Source: Channa striata (Eukaryota; Chordata; Actinopteri; Anabantiformes; Channidae). Taken from it: a stretch of 64,000 nt of DNA. The notes beneath the pieces were generated by a model that searched no databases, was not told the origin of the DNA, and saw only the letters and a list, made by a program, of their open reading frames with translations. Position 1 is the stretch's first letter. The number at the start of each line of letters is the position of its first letter. Location: NCBI GenBank assembly GCA_033026295.1, contig CM065189.1, positions 14,736,203-14,800,202 of the forward strand. The letters run 5' to 3'. This document shows positions 11,189-23,020 of the stretch, piece after piece. A program made the translations under genes and the position numbers.

Positions 11189-12354
11189 ATGGAGGATCTC
11201 TGCTTTCCACAACTCCTCAATGCTTCCTGCAGGAAACCAAAGCCCAATCAGTCTAAGGCTGTCCTGCTGTATTTGCTGTTATTCATCTCTGTGTTCACTG
11301 TGTCTCTCAACCTGGTCGTCATCATCTCAGTCTCCCACTTCAGGCAAAGATAAACTGAGCAAAACTTGGATTATTTTTATACATTTGAACAGACTGATTT
11401 AGTAGAAAATGTAGAGTGTGTTTATAATTTCACATCTTGACGTATTTTCTGCTTTGTTGACAATGTTTTTGAATGTTAAATGTCCAGATGTGCCACATGT
11501 AAGGCATATCACTTTACATGAATGTCTGATATTACATGTCTTTGTCTCCCTGCAGGCAGCTGCATACACCCACCAACCTCATCATCCTCTCTCTGGCTGT
11601 GTCAGATTTTCTCTTGGGACTCTTTACACCGGTAAAAGTTTACAAACAAATAACCTGTTGGTTTTTCAGTGATCTCGCGTGTTCTCTATATGGTATTGTG
11701 AACTCAATATTTCTTGGTGTCTCATTAGGAAACATGATACTTATATCAGTCGACCGCTATGTGGCTATTTGTGACCCTCTGCATTACCCCACCAGAGTCA
11801 CTGTGAGAAGAGTTCAGATGTGTGTTTGTATGTGTTGGACATGTTCTATTGTCTACAATGGTCTGATATTAAAAGACAGTTTAATAGACAAGTCCTGTTA
11901 TGGACAGTGTGTGATAGTCGTTGACGACAATTTAGGAATGTTTGATGCAGTTGTTTCCTCTATTGGTCCAATCACTGTGATGATAATTTTGTACATGAGA
12001 GTGTTTGTGACGGCTGTATCTCAGGCTCGTGCCATGCGTTCTCATGTTGCAGCCGTCACACTCCAGCATTCAGTGACTGTAATGACTAAGAAATCCGAGC
12101 TGAAAGCAGCCAGGACTCTGGGTGTTGTTGTAGTTGTGTTCTTAATGTGTTTCTGTCCATTTTTCTTCATCAGCTTTTTAAGTACCTCTGCTGGTGGTTT
12201 ATCTGCAACTTTTTGTTTCTTTCTCTTGTATACTAACCCCTGTCTAAACCCTGTGATTTATGCCTTTTTCTACCCCTGGTTTAAAAAATCTATCAGACTC
12301 ATTTTCTCTCTTCAGATACTGCAGGCAGGCTCCTGTGAGACCAACATGCAGTGA
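11189..12354 (+). CDS. TAAR-like receptor 2 (two exons)
   Basis: The exons are 11189-11343 and 11556-12354, giving 317 residues. The architecture matches gene 1: NAS sequon at 11-13, TM1 in exon 1, and DRY, NPVIY and YAFFYPWFKK in exon 2. Position 3.32 is Asn101, unique in this array, and Asp182 is at 5.42. The TM6 toggle is Phe. ECL2 is four residues shorter than in genes 1 and 5 (a 12-bp in-frame deletion before KSCYGQC), a state shared with genes 3 and 4. The 212-bp intron is GC-AG. An LTR-like insertion begins about 20 bp after the stop codon, so the transcript 3' end may differ from its paralogues. No disabling changes are seen. Confidence 0.92.
11344..11555 (+). other. GC-AG intron of TAAR gene 2
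   Basis: The donor is CTTCAG|GCAAAG and the acceptor is CCTGCAG|GCAGCTG. Same position and phase as in gene 1. Confidence 0.8.
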
Positions 12355-12373
12355 CTGAAATGTGATCTGCTCT

Positions 12374-12836
12374 ATGTTGTGGAAAATAACTTTGTATTAA
12401 TAAATCAGTGAGAGAAGTTCTTATGCCGTTTTATCATTCTTTATTATGGTTCACCTGGGGAGAGCAGTCAGTGGAAACCCAAAGATGTCCCCCTGAGGCT
12501 GTGAGCTAGGTTTGGCCTACACAATCATTTATACATACAAGGGGTTTTTTATTTATTCAATCACATGAAAATAATATAAAACATTTCCAAATATGGTAGG
12601 ACAGGCGTAACAAAAGGAGGAGTTCAGCCTGCTTCATCATCCTGCTTGCAGAAAACCAGGAAGTTCAGTAGACAACAGTTACTTTGGGTCTATAGTCTCT
12701 GCTGCACCCTTAAGCATACATACATATATATGTATACACACACACACACACATACACACACACATATAAATAAACATAATATAATTAACCATCATACAAC
12801 AAGATACAAAAACAGTAAGAAATTTTCCATTACACT
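12374..12836. mobile_element. LTR-like insertion (about 460 bp) just after TAAR gene 2
   Basis: Paralogous flanks read CTCTATAGACC without interruption. Here TGTTGTGG...CCATTACA is inserted, with TG...CA ends and an imperfect CTCTA/CTTA target duplication. It contains a CA repeat at about 12735-12763. It fits a solo LTR, but no second copy is available in the window to prove it. Confidence 0.4.
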
Positions 12837-14139
12837 TATAGACCAAAATGGTTAGTCGACCAGGAATCAAACTATAAATGTACAAATGTACTATATTGGT
12901 ACAATCATAATTTGAGTGCATTGCTCAAAAAGACTTGCATATGCAAACATTCATTGGTGCAGATATTCTGCCTCTATATTTTGTCGTATAGTTTTTCCTG
13001 TGTCAGAAAAACTGATATTTCTTCCTGCAATGTACTAAATTACTAGATCAAAAACATTAACATTATAATCTATTTCTGTTACCACACAGTCATTACTCAC
13101 CGGTTGTACTATTGCAGGAAACTGGTTATTAAAATAACTGCAGCATGATGAAAATTAACAAATGCTAACAGGGTACAGTGATTCCCACTGAAAACCAGCG
13201 TCTCCTTGGATATCAGAAGTTATGCATGTGATTATTAGTATTAGATTGATGTTGTTACTTAAACAGTGATGCACCCCCAGCCTATAAGCCTCATTTTTCT
13301 TTTTGGATAGAAACTGTGCACTGTACATACATGCTGAAGTCAAACTTTAGTCTCTTAAATACTTTACTGAATATATCTTCTACTCCAGTACCTCCATGGT
13401 GGACAATACAGTATGCACAAGCACAGAGGGCCGAAACTATGTGGAAGTTAAACCTCACCTACAGACCATATACTGCAGTCACATGTCATTTTGCAGCACA
13501 GATGATGAGCATCTGGCTTAAGAATGGCGAATTGAGGCGGCAGAGACCGACACATTCACTGACAGTCTGCGCACTGTACCCCAGCATCAGAGTGGCTATA
13601 ATCTGTAAACACACATTACATAAAAGTCCACAATTGTGGCACAAGGGTCACTCCTGTGGCCTGTAACAATGTTTGCAAATCTAAATTGATGTTGTTAAAT
13701 ATGAACTAGTATTGGTCTTTGTGTAGGTAGAGCCATGATTTCTGGGAGTGATGTGTGTCAGCAGTCTGAAACAATTCAGAACCTGTGAGAAAAACAAATG
13801 GTTGTCAGTGGAAGAATCTTGAGGTGTGTAAAGAAAACACGTCTTGTTCCAAATGATCTCATCATGAGGGATGCTTTCTAACTTAAGACAACTATCACTG
13901 CCTCCAAGACTATCTAGTGTTGAGTTCTGTTAACACATTTCTAATCCTAAGTGGTTCATTCTGCAGGTTGTTTTAATTAATGTTAATCAAATTCACATGC
14001 TGATGCAGCTCCACTTATTTAAACCAGTGTTATGCTGAAATACCAGATATTATGCATTTTATATATAAGATATTAATAAACATTGTAGGACTAAATTTTA
14101 AATTTAGTATTATCAATTGCTGTGTGATACTATTCTGCA
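12837..14139 (+). repeat. 3' flank of TAAR gene 2 (array repeat unit)
   Basis: This is noncoding and homologous to the gene 1, 4 and 5 downstream flanks until about 14025. It then continues with a segment (14040-14140) that matches 42413-42530 downstream of gene 4. No gene is seen. Confidence 0.65.
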
Positions 14140-14599
14140 GAAAGGGACAGAGAGAGGGAGAGAGACAACTAAGTGGGAAAGAAGACACAGACCCCGTGGC
14201 GGAGGATGGCGAGGAGTTATGGGCATACTCAACACAGACCATGTTCCGTGACCAGGAGGACGGTTCCCGAGAGCACAAAAGGTGGAGAGCGGCCTCCAGA
14301 TCCTGATTCAGTCTTTCAGTCTGACTGTTAGACTGGGGATGGAAGCCAGAGGAGAGACTGACTGTGACATCGAGCAACCTGCAATACCCCTTCCAAAACC
14401 TAGACACAAACTGGGGGCCCCGGTCGGAAACCACATCGCGAGGGATGCCATGCAAACGAAACAAATGAGTAATTAAGGCTTCAGCAGTCTGTTTGGCAGA
14501 AGGTAGGGCTGGAAGGGGAACGAAATGGACCATTTTAGAAAACCTGTCAATGACGTTGAGTATTTGTGTTTCGCTGGTACGGAGGAAGACCAGTGACAA
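14130..14599 (-). pseudogene. Gypsy integrase core remnant
   Basis: Contains VIDRFSKMVHFVPL, GIPRDVVSDRGPQF, FHPQSNSQTERLNQDLE and VEYAHNS, which are the DDE-type integrase blocks (the second Asp and the Glu are visible). The upstream zinc-finger part lies in another frame at 14547-14828 (CPICAQSK). Inactive because of the frame break. Confidence 0.8.
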
Positions 14600-15138
14600 A
14601 ATCTACGGCAATATGAGACCATGGACGTTTTTGAATGGGCAGAGGATGCAAGAGTCCCACAGGGGGATGGTCACCGGACTTGGACTGAGCACAGATGGGG
14701 CAAGCTAAGACAAACTCACGAGTGTCTCCCGCGACCGAGGGCCACCAGAACCATTGGCAGACTATGAACAGAATCTGTGACATGCCAAGGTGATGGAACA
14801 TACGCAAAGCATGACACCAATCCAGCACCTTAGACCTAAGTTCCTGAGGTACGAATAGAAGGAGCAGGAAGGAGGAATGCGCACGGTGGCTTGGGCTCAG
14901 TTCACTTCTTCAATCTCAAGCCTGGTAAGTGTGAACTGAGAAGATTAGGGATAAATTAAATTCAGGTTCTTTTGCATCAGGCGAAGGGCCGAACAGGCGG
15001 GATGAAGTGTCAGCTTTACTATTTTTGTGACCGGAACGGTAAGATGGGGAAAACTGAAACCTATTGAAGAAGAGGGAGCAACAAACTTGTTGGGGGTTTA
15101 GTCTCTTGGCTGTTTTAAGGTTCTGTAAGTTCTTGTAG

Positions 15139-16072
15139 TCAGTGAATACGTGAAAAAGGGAATTTAGCCCCCTCCAGCCAATGGCTCCACTCCTCCAAAT
15201 CCAGTTTAACCGATAGGAGCTCATGATTACCTTCGTCATAATTCTTTTCTGTCTCAGTTAGTTGACGCGAGAAAAAGGTACAGGGGTGAAGCTTGTGATC
15301 ATTCTTGGATCTCTGAGAAAGCACCACTCCCACCCCTACATCAGAGACATCCACCTCCACCCTTAACTGTCTCTCAGGATCAGGGAGAGTCAGGATGGGA
15401 GCAAATTTTTTAACCGGAGAAAGGCCTTATTGGCCTCTGAACTCTATGAGAACACTCTTTTAGTAGAGGCAAGTTAGTGTAGAGGGGCAGAGATATTGCT
15501 ATAACCCTTAATGAATCGTCGGTAAAAATTTGCAAAACCCAGGAAACGCTGCAACTTTTTACGATTCTCAGGAACAGGCCAGTCCCTCACTGCACTCACC
15601 TTCCCAGGATCCATCTCCACACTAGCCTGAGAAATGATGTATCCTAGGAAGGACACGGAGGATGAGTGAAAGACACACTTCTCCGCTTTGACAAAGAGAT
15701 TGTTCTGATAAAGCGGGTGTAATACCTTGCGAACGTTGTAACATGCTCGGTTTGAGAGTGGGAAAAAATCAGTATATCATCTAGGTAGACCCAGGATCCA
15801 TCTCCACACTACCCTGGGAAATGATGTATCCCAAGAAGGACACGGAGGATGAGTGGAAGACACACTTCTCCGCTTTGACAAAGAGATTGTTCTGATAAAT
15901 CATTAACCAAGTTCTGAAACACTGCGGGTGCATTTGTCAAACTGAAAGGCATAACCAGATATTCAAAGGGCCCTGCGTGCATGTTAAACGCAGTCTTCCA
16001 CTCATCCCCCTCACAGATGCGGACCAGATGGTAAGCATTTCTGAGATCTGGTGGCGCCCTGCAGAAGTTCAA
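15139..16072 (-). pseudogene. Gypsy reverse transcriptase / RNase H remnant
   Basis: Separate open pieces give LRNAYHLVRICEGDEWKTAF and FSLTNAPAVFQ (palm), the FLGFANFYRRFI thumb block and the RNase H start VDVSDVGVGVVLSQ with FFSRQLTETEKNYD. The catalytic DD box region around 15720-15800 is disrupted by the internal duplication and frame loss. Confidence 0.75.
15603..15898. repeat. Direct duplication of about 110 bp inside Gypsy pol
   Basis: The segment 15603-15712 (beginning CCCAGGATCCATCTCC) recurs at 15789-15898 with only a few differences. The second copy replaces normal pol continuity. Confidence 0.85.
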
Positions 16073-16881
16073 AAGCTGATGAAATGAGTAGAAGTGGATA
16101 ACAATTTCGGAATGTGATCTGATTCAAACCACGGTAATTGATGCAGGGCCGAAGCCCTCCGTCTTTCTTTGCCACAAAAATGAACCCTGCTCCTGCAGGT
16201 GAAGAGGAAGGACAGATGAGTCAGGCGGCCAGGGATTTGTTCATGTATTTACTTATTGCCTCTCGTTCAGGACCAGAGACGTACCAGGAAGTAATTCAAT
16301 GGCGCAATCATAGGGACGATGGGAAGGGAAAGAGGTGGCTTTACTCTTAATTCAATTCAATTCAATTCAACTTTATTTATATAGCGCCAATTTACAACAA
16401 GGTCATCTCAGGGCACTTTACATAATAAAGTCAAGACTATACAAACATGTAGAGAAAACCCAACAAATCCCCCTTGAGCAAGACATAGGCAACAGTGGAG
16501 AGGAAAAACTCCCTTTACCGGAAGAAACCTCCAGCAGAACCAGGCTCAGGGTGGACGGCCATCTGCCTTGACCGGTTGGGCTGAGTGGAAAGTGGAGAGA
16601 GAAAAGAACAGAACAACAAAAGCAGCAACAAAACATTGAGCAGGTTAATAGGACCAGTAGCTGCACTCTGGAGGACACACAGCGCCAAATCCGGGGACAC
16701 CTGAAGACAGGGAGAGAGAGAGGGGGAAAGAGAGGGAGAGAGACGACTACGGGACAAAGAAGACAGAGTTAATGTCATACAGTGGTGACATTATAGATGT
16801 GGGGCGAGAGGAGAGAATGAAGAGAAGAGGAAAGTGTCTCAGTGCAGAGTCCCCCAGCAGTCTAAGCCTATAGCAGCATGA

Positions 16882-18427
16882 CTATAACCAACTATAAGCT
16901 TTTTGAAAAAGGAAGGTTTTGAGCCTAGTCTTAAAAATAGGGAGGGTGTCTGCTTCCCGAATCTGGAATGGGAGCTGGTTCCAGAGGAGAGGAGCTTGAT
17001 AGCTAAAGGCTCTGCCTCCCATTCTATTTTTGGAAATTCTGGGAAGCGCAAGTAGGCCTGCAATTTGGGACTGAAGTGGTCTAGTAGGATGATATGGTAC
17101 TAGGAGATCTTTTAGGTATGATGGAACTTGGCCGTTTAAAGCTTTATAGGTAAGAAGAAGGATTTTAAATTGTATTCTGCATTTAATTGGAAGCCAATGG
17201 ACAGAAGCTAAATAAATATGAAATATCTCTCTTACCAATCCCAGTCAGTAATCTTGCTGCAGCATTTTGGATTAATTGGAGGCAGCCTGAAAGTAGAGAG
17301 TTACAATAGTCCAATCTAGAGGTAACAAATGCATGAACCAATTTTTCAGCATCACTTTGGGACAGGATGCTCCTAATTTTGGCAACGTTCCGTAGGTGGA
17401 AGAAGGCTGTTCTAGAGATTTGCTTTATGTGTGAGGTAAATGACAAATCCTGGTAAAAAATGACTCCAAGATTCCTTGCAGTACTACTGGGGGCAAGAGT
17501 TATGTCGTCTAAAGTAGCGATATGGTTAGAAAATATGTGTCTTAGACTTTTAGGCCCAAATACAATAACTTCAGTTTTATCTGAGTTTAGAAGAAGAAAA
17601 TTATGCGTCATCCAGTCCCTTATGTCTTTTAGACATGCTTGTAGTTTGATTAATTGATTTGTTTCATCAGGTTTCATAGATAGATATAACTGTGTGTCAT
17701 CAGCGTAGCAGTGAAAATTTACAGAGTGTTTTCTAATAATGTTGCCAAGGGGAGACATATATAGAGTAAAGAGTATTGGTCTTAATACAGAGCCTTGTGG
17801 AACTCAATAACTAACTTTTGTGTATGTCGAAGATTCATCATTAACATGAGTAAATTGGAATCTATCTGATAGATACGATTTAAACCAATTTAGTGCAGTT
17901 CCTTTAATTCCAATTACATGTTTTAGTCTCTGTAATAATATTTTGTGATCAATGGTGTCAAATGCAGCACTAAGATCTAGCAGAACTAGTATAGAGACAA
18001 GTCCATTATCTGACGCCAGAATAAGATCGTTGGTGACTTTAATCAGTGCGGTTTCTGTGCTATGATGAACTCTAAATTTTGACTGAAGTTCTTCAAACAA
18101 GTCGTTTCTGCGCAGGTGGTCACATGATTGCTTTACAACTACTTTTTCAAGTATTTTAGAAATAAAGGGGAGATTGGATATTGGTCTGTAATTGGCTAAG
18201 ACATCTGGATCCAGACTAGGTTTTTTAAGTAGAGGTTTGATTACAGCTACATTATAGGCCTTTGGTACATATCCTGTTTGTAAAGATAGATTAATGATAT
18301 CTAATACGAACGTGTCTAATAAGGGTAGAGCGTCTTTGAGCAGTCTAACTGGAATAGGGTCTAGCAGACATGTTGTTGGTTTGGATGCCATAATAGTTGA
18401 AGTTAACTCAGCAAGGTCTATGGGCAC
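16882..18427 (-). pseudogene. L2 LINE reverse transcriptase remnant
   Basis: Motifs in order: NYRPISNLPFISKILEKVV, LDLSAAFDTIDH, a GVPQGS-type block around 17770-17800, FHCYADDTQLY (catalytic YADD), LLNSDKTEVIVFG, then SRLDYCNSLLSG and the C-terminal LLWNQLPFQIR. These are diagnostic for the L2 clade. The frame breaks near 17800 and 17200. Confidence 0.8.
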
Positions 18428-18465
18428 AAAGCAGTCTAAAAGGGACTGAGGACTTACTGATGATT

Positions 18466-19732
18466 CTAATTCTGTTGTATTTGTGGGGAGGGTCTGTGAA
18501 TTTTATTTCTAATAGCTACGATTTTGTTTGTGAAGAAGGTCATGAAGTCATTGCTACATAGCGTTGAGGGAATACTAGTCTCAACTGAACTATGGCTCTT
18601 AGTCAGTTTGGCTACAGTGCTGAAAAGAAACCGGGGGTTGTTCTTGTTTTCCTCTATTAATGATGAATAATAAGCATTTCTGGCTTTACGGAGGCTAATT
18701 TGTATAAGTATAAACTCTTTTTCCAGGCTAAGCGTGATTCTTGTGAATGAGTGGGACGCCACTTCCTTTCTAGTCTTCGTGACGCCTGCTTTAAATTGCG
18801 GGTTTGCGAGCTATACCATGGAGATCGTCTGTTTAGAATTACTGCCTTCTTTTTTAGAGGGGCAACACTATCAAGTATGGAACGTAAAGATGCTGCATAA
18901 TTATCAGTCAGGTAATCAACTTGTACAGGAGTACAGTTAACGAGGCTACTCTCAGTTATATCGGTACATGTTGAAGTAACTGATGAAGGGATAATTTCCT
19001 TAAATTTGTTCACAGTGTTTTCAGATAAACACCTACTGAAGCAAAACTTCTTTCTAGCTGCTGTGTAGTGCAATAAACTAAATTCAAATGTTATTAGGAA
19101 ATGGTCAGAGAGAACAGAATTATGAGGAAATACTGTTAGATTATCACTTTAAATGCCTTATGAAAGGTCTAGGGTGTGACTAAAACAGTGAGTGGGTTCA
19201 TTTACATTTTGAGAGAAAAAAATTGAATCTAATAATGAAGTAAATGCCGTGTTGAGGGAGTTACTGTCAGCATCTACATGAATGTTAAAATCGCCCACTA
19301 TGACGACTTTATCTGCACTAAGATCTAAATAAGCTAGAAAATCTGAGAATTCAGTCAAAAATTCAGAACAAGGGACTGGAGGACAGTTCACAATAACAAA
19401 TAGAATTGGATTTTGAGTTTTCCAAATTGGGCGTGAGAGTAAGACTCTCGAATGAGTTATAACTATGTTTAGGTCTAGGGTTTATTGGAAAGCTTGATTG
19501 ATAGATTGCTGCTACTCCTCCTCCTCAGCCTGAACTTCTAGGAACATGATAGATAATATGACTTGGGGGGGGGGGGGTCGACGCATTTAAACAGACATTC
19601 TTCCTTCTGCAACCAAGTTTCAGTGAGACAAAATAAATCGAATTGATGATCGCTTATCAAGTCATTTACTAACAGAGATTTAGATGAGAGAGATCTGATA
19701 TTTAATAATCCACATTTAATTGTTTTAGGTAA
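18466..19732 (-). pseudogene. L2 LINE endonuclease and linker remnant
   Basis: Pieces show LLNIRSLSSKS and LFCLTETWL (19538-19732), VVIVGDFNIHVD and FSHTLDLS (19158-19391), and the linker ILNRRSPWYSSQTRNLKQASR (18657-19073). They match an APE-type endonuclease with its downstream spacer. Several frame changes separate them. Confidence 0.75.
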
Positions 19733-21739
19733 TCTAGCCACAGGGGTTGCAAGCCAGTAACTTCTGTGCCGGTCCCAAGCTCGGATAAATAGAGAGGGTT
19801 GCGTCAGGAAGGGCATCCGGCGTAAAACTTGTCAAGTACAACCATGCGAGTCATCCATACCACTTTCATACTGGATCGCTCGAGGCCCGGGTTAACAACG
19901 ACCGCCACCGGTGCTGTTAACCAACAGGGTGCCGGTGCAAATTGGACTACTGTTGGTCGAAGAAGGAGAGGTGGCAGAAGGGTTCATGGTCAGAGAGAGA
20001 AGGGGAAAGGCAGGAGCTTAGATCTGAGAATAGGGACTCTTAACCTTGGAACAATGACAGGGAAAGGTAGAGAGCTGGCAGACATGATGGAGAGAAGGAA
20101 GGTAGATGTACTGTGTGTGCAGGAGACTAGGTGGAAGGGTAGCAAAGCACGTAGTATTGGAGGAGGATACAAACTGTTCTACCATGGTGTGGATAGGAAG
20201 AGAAATGGAGTAGGAGTGATCCTGAAGGGGGAGTTTGTGAACAATGTTCTAGAGGTGAAAAGAGTCTCAGACAGGGTGATGAGCCTAAAGCTAGAAATCG
20301 AAGGGGTGGTGGTGAACGTAGTCAGTGGGTATGATCCACAAGTTGGCTGTGAGTTAGAAGAGAAGGAGAGATTCTGGAGTGAGTTTGATGAGGTTGTAGA
20401 GAGTATCCCCAGAGTAGAAAGAGTAGCTGTGGAGCAAACTTCAATGGGCATGTTGGTGAGGGGAACAGAGGTGATGAGGAGGTGATAGACAGCTTTGGTG
20501 TAAAGGACAGGAATCCAGAAGAACAGATGGTTGTGGACTTTGCTAAGAGGATGGAAATGGCTGTAGTCAACACTTACTTCCAGAAAAAAGAGAGGAACAC
20601 AGAGTGACATACAAGAGTGGAGGTAGGAGTACACAGGTGGACTACATCCTATGTAGACGAGGTCATTTGAGAGAGGTTAGTGACTGTAAAGTGGTGGTAG
20701 GAGAGAGTGTAGCCAGACAGCACCGCATGGTGGTGTGTAAGATGACTCTGGTGGTCAGGAAGAAGAAGAGAAGAAAGACAGAAAAGAAGACCAAGTGGTG
20801 GAAGCTAAAGAATGAAGAAACTTGTGAGGAATTCAGGCAGAAGTTGAGACAGGCTTTGGGTGGTCAGGAGGAGCTTCCAGATCACTGGGAAACTACAGCA
20901 GAGGTAATCAGGGAAAAAGGTAGGAAGGTGCTTGGTGTGTCATCTGGAAAGAGGAAAGAAGATAAAGAAACTTGGTGGTGGAATGAGGAAGTACAGGACT
21001 GCATCCAGAGGAAGAGGTTAGCTAAAAGGAAGTGGGATGTAGAAAGGACTGAGGAAAGTAGACAGGAGTACAAGGAAGCGCAGCGCAGAGTGAAGAGGGA
21101 GGTGGCAAAGGCCAAACAGAAAGCTTACGATGAGCTGTATGACAGGTTAGACACGAAGGAAGGACAGAAGGACTTGTACAGGATAGTCAGACAGAGAGAT
21201 AGAGATGGAAAAGATGTGCAACAGATAAGGGTGATTAAAGACAGAGATGGAAAGGTGCTAACAAGCCAGGAGAGTGTGCGGAGAAGATGGAAGGAGTATT
21301 TTGAGGAGCTGATGAATGAGGAAAATGACAGGGAAAGAAGGGAGGAAGATGTGGATGTTGTGGAGCAGGAAATAGCAGAGATTAGAAAGGATGAGGTGAG
21401 GAAGGCTCTGAAAAGGATGAAGAGTGGAAAGGCTGTTGGTCCTGATGACGTACCTTTGGAGGTGTGGAAGTGTCTAGGAGAGACAGCAGTGAAGTTTCTG
21501 ACAGGTCTATTTAACAGGATTTTAGAGAGTGAGAAGATGCCTGAGGAATGGAGGAGAAGCGTTCTGGTGCCGATCTTTAGGAACAAGGGTGACACGCAGA
21601 ACTGCAGCAACTACAGAGGGATAAAGCTGATGAGCCACACAATGAAGCTGTGGGAAAGAGTAGTGGAAGCTAGGCTTAGGAAGGAGGTGGAGATTTGTGA
21701 GCAGCAGTATGGTTTCATGACCTGTAAGAGCACCACTGA
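19733..21739 (+). mobile_element. RTE-clade LINE copy A, 3' truncated
   Basis: It starts with CTAGCCACAGGGGTTGC, the same 5' end as copy C at 35455. It runs through the endonuclease into the middle of RT and stops abruptly at 21739, where gene 3's 5' flank begins. The endonuclease frame (19829-20485) shifts after the region matching GERVVVGADFNGHVG in copy C. The second frame (20604-21740) carries the RT start (GPDDVPLEVWK, NYRGIKLMS). It lacks the YADD-type catalytic region and the element's 3' end. Confidence 0.85.
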
Positions 21740-21740
21740 A
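19829..21740 (+). pseudogene. RTE polyprotein remnant, copy A
   Basis: The endonuclease has GTLNLGTMTG, VQETRWKGSK and FYHGVDRKRNGVGVI. After a frameshift near 20430, the frame from about 20500 encodes the connector rich in Lys, Arg and Glu and the RT fingers. The coding sequence is cut before the catalytic core. Confidence 0.8.
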
Positions 21741-23020
21741 GTGCAGATGAAGTGCAGCTCACCAACACACAAGTGCAGACAACTACAAAATAAAACATAG
21801 TGATTGTCTTTATATATTTCTATTTAAAATGGGCAAATTCTTAAGATATAGATGCAGTGCTGTGATTCATGCAGCTGATGTCCATCTCCATCCCTTCGAC
21901 TCATCTGTGAACAGCTGCTGCTGCGAATGCAGTTAAACTCTTCAAATAAGTCAGCAAGCAGCCTGGTAAGTAGAGCCAAGCTAACACTGTACACATATAA
22001 GGCTATTCTACTTGTTGATATCAAAGAGCTTTACGCTGCTTCTCATCCATTCACACTAACAATCACGCACACACTCATACACCGATGGGGAAGCTGCTAT
22101 GCAGCTGGCCAACACTCACCGGTAGCAACTAGGTTGGGGTTCAGGGCCCTGCTCAAGGACACTACAAACATGTAACTGGAGGAGCTGGGATCAAACCAAC
22201 TGTAGAACTGGTCATTATCAACAACAAGTGTATGTCAGTAACATCTTTAACTCTAGCACTGAAAGTTCACTCTTGCCCCTGATGTGCTACTCATAAAACT
22301 CAAATCTGGATCGTATTGGATGTTAACAGTACATGGTCTGCGCTTTTCTATCTTACTGCTAGATGACTGCTCTACCTCCGGAGCCACAGTGGCCTTGATA
22401 CAAATTAATGTTGATTGGACTTTTAGGATAATTGAGTGTCCTTGTAATGTAAATGGTTGTTCTTAATATAAGTAGAGCTAGATTGAAGAGAATATTTAAG
22501 TAGTTTTTGGAAGTGAACCACAAACAGGAGACGGGAGAGTGTGCTCTGTGTTGGTTTAAAATATGAACTGAATTTTCGTCTTTAAGACAAGTTGAGGTTT
22601 TTGTTGTAGCTGGATGTTCTGTTTCTAACGCTGTTAGAGTTTTAGAAATAGTTTTGTGTGTAATAACCATCATCTCTATAGGTTATTACTTATAAGTTAT
22701 TACTTTTGTTATTATTTTCTGTTTCATTCAATAACACTAAGCCAAATTGAGCCAATAATCACTGTGTTGTGTTAACAACAAGAACAACAAATAAGCAGAG
22801 AGGAATGTGTAATACCATCACACTCTGTAAAAGGTGGAAAAGTAGAACAGCAAAGGTAGAGAGAGTAGAAGAGAAAGTGTTGAATAGGAGGATGCGATGT
22901 AATTAGCAAGAGAGACAGAGAGGGGGAGGGATGAAGGTTATGGCAGAAATGAAAACATCTGTTGTCTGACAGAGTCAGAAGCTGCCAGGGCTGCAGCTTC
23001 TCCTCATACTCTCTCTGAGG
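21741..23020 (+). repeat. 5' flank of TAAR gene 3 (array repeat unit)
   Basis: This is noncoding. It parallels the gene 4 flank at 34876-35451 plus 38588-39289 and shows the empty target site (ATTGGATGTTAACAGTACATGG near 22317) into which RTE copy C inserted at gene 4. Confidence 0.7.
22900..22905 (+). promoter_or_regulatory. TAATTA homeodomain-type site upstream of TAAR gene 3
   Basis: TAATTA in the conserved GATGTAATTAGCAAG context lies 121 bp before the start codon. Regulatory role inferred. Confidence 0.35.

Larger units (their letters stand above)
14185..16337 (-). mobile_element. Gypsy (Ty3-type) LTR retrotransposon pol remnant
   Basis: Minus-strand coding remnants appear in pol order from right to left: RT N-terminus (about 16130-16337, with HRPYDCAIELLPGTS and GGLRPCINYRGLN), RT palm (15809-16072), RT thumb (15474-15656, FLGFANFYRRFIKGYS), RNase H (15139-15360) and integrase (14547-14828 zinc finger, 14030-14599 core). 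The RT-RNaseH-INT order is the Ty3/Gypsy arrangement. Frameshifts, stops and a 110-bp internal duplication make it dead. The right end is cut by an L2 tail. No LTR adjoins it. Confidence 0.85.
16338..19732 (-). mobile_element. L2-clade LINE, 5' truncated and decayed
   Basis: The 3' tail at about 16338-16400 is the typical fish L2 end: AATTC repeats next to CTTTATTTATATAGCGCC (seen on the + strand). Minus-strand coding pieces include endonuclease (19100-19732), linker (18466-19073), RT (17183-18427) and the C-terminal block (16882-17238). The 5' end is lost where an RTE element begins. Frameshifts occur between pieces. A run of 13 G lies at 19565-19577. Confidence 0.85.

Noticed and set aside
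21125..21610. Long antisense frames across RTE copies (also 36837-37322 and 29742-29960)
   Set aside because: They are Ser/Leu/Phe-rich shadows of the Lys/Glu/Arg-rich RTE connector on the other strand.
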